64,000 bases of DNA, from positions 248,001 to 312,000 of the forward strand of contig NZ_PISM01000021.1 in assembly GCF_002929225.1 (NCBI RefSeq), given 5' to 3'. The DNA comes from Stutzerimonas kunmingensis (GTDB lineage Bacteria > Pseudomonadota > Gammaproteobacteria > Pseudomonadales > Pseudomonadaceae). Position numbers and translations under genes: made by a program. Shown piece by piece: positions 18,125 to 25,520 of this stretch; positions within the stretch are counted from its first letter, which is position 1, and each line of letters begins with the position of its first letter. The notes beneath the pieces are model-generated. The model saw only the letters and a program-made list of their open reading frames with translations. It had not been told where the DNA came from and ran no database searches.

Positions 18125-18598
18125 ATGGAGAAATTCGTGAACCAGCCCTTGAAACCCAGATCGTTTTTCACCGTCCCGCTGTCCGTGCTCTTGGCAACCT
18201 TCGCCACGGCACTCGGTGCGCAGTCCGTAGAGGCGGCAAAGCCAATGGCGCTTCGTACCATAATGGAAAGACTCGGTCGCGACATGCAAGCCGTCACGGG
18301 CGCGATCTCCAAAGAAGACTGGCCGCTGGTCGCCGAGCTAGCACCACGAATCGCCAAGCATGCCGAGCCGCCCATGTCGGAAAAGATGCGCATCCTTGCT
18401 TGGCTTGGGGCAGACGCTGGAAAGTTTCGGGGTCTTGATGGACAGGTCCATGACGCCGCGACCGCCATGGGCGAGGCTGCACAGCGGAATGACGGCCAAG
18501 CAGTCATCGCGGCTTTCTCCAAGACCCAGCAAAGCTGCCTAGCCTGCCACCAGAGTTACCGTCGCTCGTTCGTGGGAAAGTTCTATGGAAGCCGCTAG
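18125..18598 (+). CDS. Cytochrome c'-like class II c-type cytochrome
   Basis: 157 aa with a signal peptide (PLSVLLATFATALGAQSVEA) and a four-helix-bundle-like body. The haem motif CLACH is close to the C-terminus (Cys138-His142), where cytochrome c' and c-556 proteins carry it. It is periplasmic. It may bind small ligands or carry electrons. It follows the LpxR-like gene by 48 bp and looks like the last gene of the cargo run. Confidence 0.8.
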   Translation: MEKFVNQPLKPRSFFTVPLSVLLATFATALGAQSVEAAKPMALRTIMERLGRDMQAVTGAISKEDWPLVAELAPRIAKHAEPPMSEKMRILAWLGADAGKFRGLDGQVHDAATAMGEAAQRNDGQAVIAAFSKTQQSCLACHQSYRRSFVGKFYGSR

Positions 18599-18705
18599 CA
18601 AGGGATGGCTACACCTGTTGACGGAAGACTAGCTTCTGTCCAATCAATATACCTCGACGCGTTTCAGGTTCCCAGGAAGCCACCCGTGCAGCGATCACGG
18701 GTTCC

Positions 18706-19270
18706 TGCTTCACCCGCGGCAGCACTCGTTGGATCTGACGTTCATGACCCCCGTATGCATGTGGGTCACCAGCACCAGCGGATAACGCAGCACCTCGTCC
18801 AGTGAGATACGTTTGTGCTTGAGCAGCGGATGCCATGCCGGCGCCGCGACCATGAGGGGGGGCGCTCCAAAGCGCCTTAGCCACGATGTCGTCACCCACT
18901 TCACCAGACTGGGCCCTAGGTCATACAGATCGCCATGCAGCCCCTTGATTTGCTGCGACAGTGACACCTCGAACAGGCGCAACTCGACGTCGGGCTCCTC
19001 CTGCCAGCTTAACGCCAGCAAGGTCGGCAAGCGCGACGGGGTGATGCCATCGGACAGCGTAATGCGTTGCTGACCGTGAAAGCCGTTGGCCGCTCCCCTC
19101 ACGCTGTCGCGGGCTTGCTGCAAGGCAGTGAAGAGGCGCGGCACATGTTACAGGAATTGCTTGTCCGCCCGCGTCAGCCGCTTGCTGCGACTGCTCCGGC
19201 CGCAGTGCTTCAGCGGCGCGGTTACAGGTGGCGATCTCGAATTCGCCGAACATGCCCATCGACAGTTCAT
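18706..19270 (-). pseudogene. Decayed LysR-family regulator
   Basis: An open segment (18710-19144) matches the middle of the LysR protein encoded at 5309: EEPDVELRLFEVSLSQQIKGLHGDLYDLG and PAWHPLLKHKRISLDEVLRYPLVLV. Upstream in the same frame, KRLTRADKQFL is followed by a TAA at 19148-19150. A frame change further on yields a remnant of the helix-turn-helix (NRAAEALRPEQSQ). The C-terminal third is missing. The flanks 18599-18705 and 19271-19611 hold no gene I can support. Confidence 0.7.
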
Positions 19271-19611
19271 CCGGCGCGATGCCCGCTGGCGCGAACTTCA
19301 GACGCTGCGCTGCCGCCCGTGTCGACAGACCAAATCGCTCGCCCTCGGGGAGTGACGTAAGACGCCGCGACTGTCTTCCTCGGGTCGCTGCGGCCACAGA
19401 AGATAGCCGAGGCGCGCTGGCGCGAGTGCTCTAGCTAGCCATCCGCCATGACCGCCGCCCGCGTTCAAGCAGCGTTGCAATAACTCCGGACACCATTGCC
19501 CGCGTGCTGTGAGCCGGCGACGGCAGCCGCTGCAAGACATGCCGGCCTCTTCTCCGCACGCATGCGGCTCCCTACGATCATAAGGACTGGTCACGTCACG
19601 AGGGACTGCGC

Positions 19612-20523
19612 ATGAACTTACGTCATCTTCGCTGTTTCATTGCTGTAGCCGAGGAACTGCACTTCGGTCGAGCCGCTAGGCGGCTGCATATAGAACAATC
19701 TCCCCTATCACGCACGATCCGCAAGTTGGAGACAACTCTAGGCGTGACGTTGCTCAGTCGCACGCCGCGGGGCACAACCCTGACTTGGGCAGGGCGAGTC
19801 TTCCTCGACGACGCCCGCCGCATCATGTTGAGCGTTGAGCAGGCAGTGGCCAGCGCGAAGGCTGCTGCCTCCGGTTCTCAGGGCATTTTGCGAATCGCGC
19901 TGTCGAGAGACATAGGACGGGCGAGGCTATCAGCACTGCTTGCACTGTGCCGCGAAGAGTCGCCGCAGGTAAACATCCGGCTCTCCGAAGTACCGCTGAC
20001 CGAACTCGTGCAGGGGCTGAACGCAAATCTGTTCGACGCCGGCTTTGCAATGGTCAATGAAGTGGAGGACGGGATCATTGCTGAGCCGCTGTGGGCCGAC
20101 CCCTTGGTAGTGATCCTGCCCGCACGGCACCCGCTTGTAGCCTTCAAGGAAGTGCCGTTGCAGGAAGTGGTGAGCTATCCGCTGGTACTTTGTGATCCAC
20201 GGGCATGCCAAGGTTGCGGTCGGCAGAGCGAACGACTGTTCCGCTCTGTCGATGTCCAACCGATCGTGGCTGAGTATGCCGCTTCTCACGGGCTGATGCT
20301 GACGTTGGTGGCCGCAGGGTACGGGCTAAGTTTTTCCACTGCCGCGCACTTGGCAACTTGCCAGCCGGCGGATGTTGTTGTCCGCCCGTTGGCCGGTCAG
20401 AGCGCATCGATAACCACCTATCTGTTACGAACCGAGGGTGGCATGACGGAGCCGTTGCAGCGGTTCATCGAACGCGCCGAACGTGTATGTCATCAGGACG
20501 CAAGCACATCACGCGCGATCTGA
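19612..20523 (+). CDS. LysR-family regulator (BisR-like by position)
   Basis: 303 aa with an N-terminal helix-turn-helix (MNLRHLRCFIAVAEELHFGR, EQSPLSRTI) and a LysR effector domain. It is clearly paralogous to the regulator at 5309 (shared RPLAG, TYLLR and PLQRFIERA near the C-terminus). In ICEclc the LysR protein BisR is encoded near alpA and activates the alpA operon. The same neighbourhood here suggests the same role, but this is inference. A likely target is the repeat pair at 21848-21882. Confidence 0.82.
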   Translation: MNLRHLRCFIAVAEELHFGRAARRLHIEQSPLSRTIRKLETTLGVTLLSRTPRGTTLTWAGRVFLDDARRIMLSVEQAVASAKAAASGSQGILRIALSRDIGRARLSALLALCREESPQVNIRLSEVPLTELVQGLNANLFDAGFAMVNEVEDGIIAEPLWADPLVVILPARHPLVAFKEVPLQEVVSYPLVLCDPRACQGCGRQSERLFRSVDVQPIVAEYAASHGLMLTLVAAGYGLSFSTAAHLATCQPADVVVRPLAGQSASITTYLLRTEGGMTEPLQRFIERAERVCHQDASTSRAI

Positions 20524-21077
20524 CGCAGATCTATCGAAAGGTGCGCGGCTAGTTTTCTCGGATTGCGCGATTCATCTTTGGTCTTGCGGCTGACCCGATC
20601 TGCATGGCTCATGCGCTGTACTGATGCCAGTTTCGACGCAATTGCTGCGCCCTTCCGTCCTCCGGCACTCGCCTGCGGGCTCGCCGCCGCGGTCATTTCA
20701 CTGACGCGGAACGCATGAGCTTTTGCTGGTTGCAAACCGGCTCATCCTGTTGACGCATTGGCACTTTACGCCGTTGGAATTCCTACGGAAAACTTTGGCC
20801 AGGTTTCGGGTAAAGCGCGGCACCCATGCTTGACTCCAGGGGAGCGCGACCACCAAGCCGCGTGCCGGTCCAAAGGCAAAGCGCCCGCATCATGGTTGAG
20901 GAGTTTCAAGCGTAGCAAGATGTAGTTCGCCCTTAGCCGGCCGTCAGCGCCGATGCAACGCTTCCTTCCACGATCCCGGCCGGTCCTGCGCTTCATCCGG
21001 ATTTCTGGGCAATCGCCTCGCCCACTTGGGCGGTGCGCGTCTGCCAGAGTTCGATCCGACGATGGGACGCACGCGAC
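20524..21077. other. 554-bp intergenic region without a supported gene
   Basis: Open frames exist on both strands (for example 20493-20735 minus and 20766-21530 minus), but none shows a recognisable domain or convincing start, and the longer one lies across the gene at 21078. The segment may be a relic of rearrangement between the LysR gene and the core. Confidence 0.4.
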
Positions 21078-21833
21078 ATGGAGAAATCGAGTTGCCTTGC
21101 CTTTGGCGCCAGGATCTACTACCGCCCGATCGAGGCGGCCGTCCGTTGGGCGGGACTGTTGCGCTTTGAGCCGCGGATTCTGGAAACGCTCGGGCCACGT
21201 GCCATGCCTGAGCCGAACGACTTTCCGCGCTGGCCCTTGCTGCGCCTTTTCTCCGAGCGCATCTTCGACGCATTGGCACACGATGAGCTTTCTTACGGCA
21301 AGGCAGGCATGGCGCAGGAACCTCAGCGCCCCGCACTCGACGATCCTGCGTTGATCGTGCGCCACGTCGACCTGAAGGCGTGGATGTCGCATTACTACCC
21401 CGGTGAGCGGCCTCCATTCCTGTTCGACGGCATCGAGCGCGAACTGCATCCTTCGGTGAGCGTCGCCATGCTGAACGTGTTGCTGGCCGATCGCGAGGCC
21501 GCCAAGCTGCAGCTTGCCGAACTCGCACAACTACATGCGGCGCTGAAGGCACAGCACGAAGCGTTGGCGAAGGAGCATGCCAGTAGCATTCGTGAGGGCG
21601 ATGCGAGTGAACCGGGCCTGCGCAGCGAATCGACTTACCTGAACATCATTGGCGGCCTGCTGACATTGCTGTTGGGCAAGTCCCCCGCGGGCTCTGCCTA
21701 CTCGTCCTTCCGCAACATGGATGCGGTGATCAGTGCGCTACTGGCCCACCATGAAGGGCGGCCCGGCATCAGCGAGCGAACGCTGTGGAGCAAGCTGGCA
21801 CAGGCGCGTCGCCACCTGGAGGCATCGCGCTGA
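21078..21833 (+). CDS. Conserved ICE hypothetical protein upstream of alpA
   Basis: About 251 aa with no catalytic motif I recognise. It has an N-terminal region (IYYRPIEAAVRWAGLL), a central coiled-coil (LLADREAAKLQLAELAQLHAALKAQHEALAKEHA) and a conserved-looking C-terminus (ESTYLNIIGGLLTLLLGKSPAG and ISERTLWSKLAQARRHL). The C-terminus resembles a small helical domain found in many plasmid and ICE hypotheticals. The start at MEKSS is chosen because the upstream extension is arginine-rich and unlike the rest. Function unknown. Confidence 0.7.
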   Translation: MEKSSCLAFGARIYYRPIEAAVRWAGLLRFEPRILETLGPRAMPEPNDFPRWPLLRLFSERIFDALAHDELSYGKAGMAQEPQRPALDDPALIVRHVDLKAWMSHYYPGERPPFLFDGIERELHPSVSVAMLNVLLADREAAKLQLAELAQLHAALKAQHEALAKEHASSIREGDASEPGLRSESTYLNIIGGLLTLLLGKSPAGSAYSSFRNMDAVISALLAHHEGRPGISERTLWSKLAQARRHLEASR

Positions 21834-21847
21834 GCCTGTAACAGCAG

Positions 21848-21882
21848 ACTGCAATTGCAGTTGCGTGTTCTGCAGTTGCAGT
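21848..21882. promoter_or_regulatory. Repeated operator in the alpA promoter
   Basis: ACTGCAATTGCAGT (21848-21861) is a perfect palindrome. A near copy, CTGCAGTTGCAGT, is at 21870-21882, offset by 21 bp (two helical turns). Both lie 76-110 bp upstream of alpA. Two sites on one face of the helix suggest cooperative binding by a regulator such as the LysR protein at 19612 or the DUF2857 protein. Confidence 0.55.
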
Positions 21883-21957
21883 GAATCTCGCAGCAGCAGC
21901 ATATGGAATGCGAGGCACTTTCTGAACAACGCCATCGAGCGTCAAGGAGTGCCTCTC

Positions 21958-22176
21958 ATGTCTTCGCAGACCATCGCGCCGGCCTTGCCGCCCGAGCACC
22001 GCGTCCTGCGCCGCGCCGAGGTCGAAGCCAAGACCGGCTTCAAGCGCGCGCACATCTACAGCCTCATGAAGGAAGGCAAGTTCCCCAAGGCGCTGCGCCT
22101 GGGCGTGCGCGCGGTGGGCTGGGACTCGGTGGAGATCGAACAGTGGATCGCCGATCGCCTCAAAGAACGCGCCTGA
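21958..22176 (+). CDS. alpA: AlpA-family DNA-binding protein
   Basis: 72 aa with the AlpA/MerR-like winged helix: VLRRAEVEAKTGFKRAHIYSLMKEGKFPKALRLGVRAVGWDSVEIEQWI. AlpA proteins of phage P4 and ICEs regulate excision or transcription. AAGGAG precedes the ATG at 21958. It is the first gene of the regulation-partition operon, directly behind the repeated operator. Confidence 0.9.
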   Translation: MSSQTIAPALPPEHRVLRRAEVEAKTGFKRAHIYSLMKEGKFPKALRLGVRAVGWDSVEIEQWIADRLKERA

Positions 22177-22216
22177 CGCTTCTTCTCGGTTCATGCCATT
22201 CGACGAGGAGAAGCCC

Positions 22217-23083
22217 ATGCAGGTGGTGTCCATCATTTCGACCAAGGGCGGCGTGGGCAAGACCACGACGGCGGCCAACCTGGGCGGCTTCATCGCCGAT
22301 GCCGGGCTGCGCGTGCTGCTGCTGGACCTGGACGTGCAGCCCACGCTGTCGAGCTACTTCACGCTGGACGTTCGCGCGCCCGGCGGCATCTACCAGATGC
22401 TGGCCTTCAACGAGCGGCGCATCGAGCAACTGGTGTCGCGTACCGTGATCGCGGGCCTGGACCTGGTGCTCTCCAACGACGACCGCGGCGAACTGAACAC
22501 GCTGCTGCTGCACGCTCCGGATGGGCGCCTGCGACTGCGCCATCTGCTTCCCGTCTTCCGCACGCACTACGACTTGCTGCTGATCGACACCCAGGGCGCG
22601 CGCAGCGTGCTGCTGGAGATGGCGGTGCTGGCGTCCGACCTGGCGCTGTCGCCGGTGACGCCGGAAATCCTCGCGGCGCGCGAGCTGCGGCGCGGCACGC
22701 TGCAACTGATCGAGGACATCGCGCCGTATCGGCACCTGGGCATCGAGCCGCCGCCGCTGCGTCTGCTCATCAACCGTGTACATCCTGTGTCGTCGAATGC
22801 GCGGCTGGTCCAGCAGGCGCTGCGACAGGTGTTTCAGGAACAGGCCGGCGTGCAGGTGCTGGGCACCGACGTACCGGCCATCGAAGCCTATCCGCGCGCT
22901 GCGACACGAGGATTGCCGGTGCACCGGGTGGAGCGCCGGCAGCCGGCTGGGCGCACGGCGCCCGCGGCGTTGGAGACCATGCGCACGCTGGCCGGCGAGC
23001 TGTTCCCCGTGTGGCGGGAGCGCTTCGCGCTGGTCACCGGTCGGGCCGATGCGGGAGGGGCCGGCCATGGCGAGCGCGCATGA
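22217..23083 (+). CDS. parA: ParA/Soj-family partition ATPase
   Basis: 288 aa. The deviant Walker A motif STKGGVGKTT (Lys10, Lys15) opens the protein, and LLLDLDVQPTLSSYF and LLIDTQG follow. It should form a partition or stability system with the ParB-like protein encoded downstream. A frame from 22193 exists, but GAGGAG lies 7 nt before the ATG at 22217. It overlaps the next small gene by 17 bp. Confidence 0.9.
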   Translation: MQVVSIISTKGGVGKTTTAANLGGFIADAGLRVLLLDLDVQPTLSSYFTLDVRAPGGIYQMLAFNERRIEQLVSRTVIAGLDLVLSNDDRGELNTLLLHAPDGRLRLRHLLPVFRTHYDLLLIDTQGARSVLLEMAVLASDLALSPVTPEILAARELRRGTLQLIEDIAPYRHLGIEPPPLRLLINRVHPVSSNARLVQQALRQVFQEQAGVQVLGTDVPAIEAYPRAATRGLPVHRVERRQPAGRTAPAALETMRTLAGELFPVWRERFALVTGRADAGGAGHGERA

Positions 23084-23303
23084 ACTGGCGCGCGGCCGCG
23101 AACGGCTGCGCGCGCTGATCGAGTTCGCGCTGGGCGAAGGCTGGCGCGTGGTTCGCACGTCCGGCGGGCACCTGGAATTCACGAAGCAAGGCTGCGCGTC
23201 GATCTACACCAGCTCGACGGCGAGCGACCACCGTGCCGACCGCAATGCCCGCGCACAGCTTCGCCGCGCCGACCGGCAAGCGCAGGAGAATGGCCGTGGC
23301 TGA
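23067..23303 (+). CDS. shi: Small protein between parA and parB (Shi-like; HicA-like fold suspected)
   Basis: 78 aa. In ICEclc a gene called shi sits at this place and is linked to slow growth of transfer-competent cells. The sequence ERLRALIEFALGEGWRVVRT then SGGHLEF resembles the HicA mRNA-interferase pattern, in which a glycine and a histidine stand at the RNA-binding face. It overlaps parA by 17 bp and parB by 14 bp. The HicA comparison is mine and rests on pattern only. Confidence 0.7.
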   Translation: MASAHELARGRERLRALIEFALGEGWRVVRTSGGHLEFTKQGCASIYTSSTASDHRADRNARAQLRRADRQAQENGRG

Positions 23304-24939
23304 GCTGACGCCGCAGGACATGGCTGCCAAGCTGCTGGCCACCGGCTTCGAGCGCAGCGGCCCTTCGGCCGCGACCTTGAGCGACCCCATCGCCGACACG
23401 CCGATGGTGGTGACGCTGGACCAGTTGCGGCCCTACGACCACGACCCACGCGTGACGCGCAACCCGGCCTATGCGGAGATCAAGGCGTCCATCCGTGAAC
23501 GTGGGCTGGACGCGCCCCCCGCGATCACGCGCAGGCCGGGCGAGGCGCACTACATCATTCGCAACGGCGGCAACACGCGGCTGGCGATCCTGCGCGAGTT
23601 GTGGAGCGAGACCAAGGAGGAACGCTTCTTCCGCATTGCGTGCCTGTTCCGCCCGTGGCCGGCGCGCGGCGAAATCGTGGCGCTGACCGGGCATCTGGCC
23701 GAGAACGAGCTGCGCGGCGGCCTGACCTTCATCGAGCGGGCCTTGGGCATCGAGAAGGCGCGCGAGTTCTACGAGCAGGAAAGCGGCCAGGCGCTGTCGC
23801 AAAGCGAACTCGCGCGGCGACTGACGGCCGACGGCTATCCGGTGCCGCAGTCACACATCAGCCGCATGAACGATGCGGTGCGCTATCTGCTGCCGGCGAT
23901 CCCGACGCTGTTGTACGGCGGATTGGGCCGGCATCAGGTGGACCGGCTCGCAGTGCTGCGCAAGGCGTGCGAGCGCACCTGGGAGCGGCGTGCGCTGGGC
24001 CGGCCGCTGACCGTGGACTTCGCTTCGCTGTTTCAGGATGTGCTGTCGCAGTTCGACACGCAGCCGGAGGGCTTCTCGCCCCAGCGCGTGCAGGACGAAC
24101 TGGTGGGTCAGATGGCCGAGCTGCTGGAAGCGGACTACGACACGCTGGCATTGGAGGTCGATGACAGCGAAAGCCGTCAGCGAGTATTGACCAGCGAGCC
24201 GGCCGCGCCGAACCCGGCAACGCCTGTCGCACCTGCGGCGCCAGCCATCACGCCGCAACTGTCGCCCGCGGCGCCAACGCCACGGGACACCTCGCCCGTC
24301 GCGCCACCGGCAGAGACACCCTCGGCACCACCTGCCGCTGCACCAAACGCCCGGGACGGGCAGCGCGACGAGCGCCTGCAGGGGCACATCGTGACGCCGG
24401 CCCCAACCACCGAGCGCCTGCAGTCCATCCAGAGGATGGTCGCGGATCAGCTCGGCGACAAGCTACCCGACTTCGAGGCCGACGCGCTGCGTGCGATCCC
24501 GGTGCAGGTTGGCGGGCTCTTTCCCATCTCGGATGTCTGGTACATCGAGCCGGGCCTGGACGTGCCGGATCGCCTGCGCGTGCATATCGCGCAGTTCGCT
24601 CGCGAGATCGCGGGGGAAGCGGCGGTGGGCGACCACATCGAAGCCAGCGATGGCGGCATCGGCTTCGTCTGCGTGACGCCGGCCGTGGGCCAGGCGAAGG
24701 CGCTCCCGGCGTTCGCGCGTGCGATGCTGACCCTGCTGCACGCGCTGAGCACCGCGCCGGCACCCGCGACCGGGCTGGACAGCGCGCGGCTGGCCGATGA
24801 CCTTGGGCCGCTGCTGCATGGTCACGGCGGCTTGGTCACGCGCCTGAGCGATGCCGGGCTGGTAAAGCTGTTCCGTCTGCTGCGCCTGGCGCGCCGGCTG
24901 CTGGATCTGGAAGCCGGCGTAGCGAGCCAGGATTCCTGA
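23290..24939 (+). CDS. parB: ParB-domain protein with long C-terminal extension (BisD-like)
   Basis: 549 aa. The N-terminal ParB/Srx nuclease-like domain (about residues 35-110) contains LDQLRPYDHDPRVTRN and IIRNGGNTRLAIL. A helix-turn-helix (QSELARRLTADGYPVPQSHISRM) follows. A proline/alanine linker (about 300-365) leads to a separate C-terminal domain of about 180 residues. This is much longer than ordinary ParB. In ICEclc the activator pair BisD-BisC is encoded in this operon, and this protein may be the BisD counterpart. That assignment is from memory and needs testing. Confidence 0.8.
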   Translation: MAVAELTPQDMAAKLLATGFERSGPSAATLSDPIADTPMVVTLDQLRPYDHDPRVTRNPAYAEIKASIRERGLDAPPAITRRPGEAHYIIRNGGNTRLAILRELWSETKEERFFRIACLFRPWPARGEIVALTGHLAENELRGGLTFIERALGIEKAREFYEQESGQALSQSELARRLTADGYPVPQSHISRMNDAVRYLLPAIPTLLYGGLGRHQVDRLAVLRKACERTWERRALGRPLTVDFASLFQDVLSQFDTQPEGFSPQRVQDELVGQMAELLEADYDTLALEVDDSESRQRVLTSEPAAPNPATPVAPAAPAITPQLSPAAPTPRDTSPVAPPAETPSAPPAAAPNARDGQRDERLQGHIVTPAPTTERLQSIQRMVADQLGDKLPDFEADALRAIPVQVGGLFPISDVWYIEPGLDVPDRLRVHIAQFAREIAGEAAVGDHIEASDGGIGFVCVTPAVGQAKALPAFARAMLTLLHALSTAPAPATGLDSARLADDLGPLLHGHGGLVTRLSDAGLVKLFRLLRLARRLLDLEAGVASQDS

Positions 24940-24956
24940 GCGCAGGAGGCTCCCGT

Positions 24957-25517
24957 ATGTCGGCACCGCACCCGCTCAACCAGGCCGTGATCGCCCAGGC
25001 CCTGCATGACCTGCGCAACGGCCAGTTGCGCCGCTGCAAGGCCATGGGCTTCGGTGAGGAGGAGCTGGATGCGCTGAAGCACCCAGAACTCGTGAGCATG
25101 CTGGTGAATGCCACGGTGTCGTGGTGTTCGGTGTCGGTGAACCGGGAAGTGTTGAAGCGGCTGCTGAGCCAGGTGCACGACGTGGAGCGGGAGATCGCCA
25201 CGGTAGACCGCATGCTGCGCCTGGGGGCGAGCACGGAGATGGTCAGCAAGTTCTACGGCCTCACGCATCAGGAAGTGGCGCTGCGCCGCGACATCCTCGG
25301 GCTGCCCAAGCGTAAGGGTCGGCATCCGGTGCTCGACGAGGCGCAGGACGTGGCCCTGTGGGAACGCTGGAAGGCCGGCATCACGGAGCGGCACATCGCA
25401 CTGAACGACGACATGGCGATGCTGGCGCTGACCATGGACCTGGCCGAGGCCATGACCCTGCCCATGTCGGTGATCTGGTCGGCGATACGGAACTGGGTCG
25501 ACCAGGGGCTGGTGTAG
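24957..25517 (+). CDS. DUF2857 protein, FlhDC-like transcription activator candidate (BisC-like)
   Basis: 186 aa. The first half (AQALHDLRNGQLRRCKAMGF to SWCSVSVN) follows the spacing of FlhD (LLAQ-DRAAAMFRLG-LCRF). The second half (RLGASTEMVSKFYGLTHQEV and LPKRKGRHP) follows FlhC (LGA, RL-LYKEV, PPKG). ICEclc is known to be switched on by BisDC, distant relatives of FlhDC. This gene, 17 bp after parB, is therefore a good activator candidate. I see no zinc cysteines like those of FlhC. Confidence 0.75.
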   Translation: MSAPHPLNQAVIAQALHDLRNGQLRRCKAMGFGEEELDALKHPELVSMLVNATVSWCSVSVNREVLKRLLSQVHDVEREIATVDRMLRLGASTEMVSKFYGLTHQEVALRRDILGLPKRKGRHPVLDEAQDVALWERWKAGITERHIALNDDMAMLALTMDLAEAMTLPMSVIWSAIRNWVDQGLV

Positions 25518-25520
25518 GTC

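Noticed and set aside
19298-19594. Minus-strand fragment with ARLGYLLWPQRPEEDSRGVLRH, resembling the start of a BTAD/SARP regulator domain
   Set aside because: The match is a single short stretch with no domain around it, too weak to annotate.
20766-21530. Minus-strand 254-codon frame across the start of the 21078 gene
   Set aside because: It shows no recognisable domain, and the plus-strand gene has a coherent coiled coil and C-terminal domain.
21848-21882. CRISPR-like spacing of short repeats
   Set aside because: Only two copies of a 12-bp motif are present, with no longer repeat-spacer array anywhere in the window.
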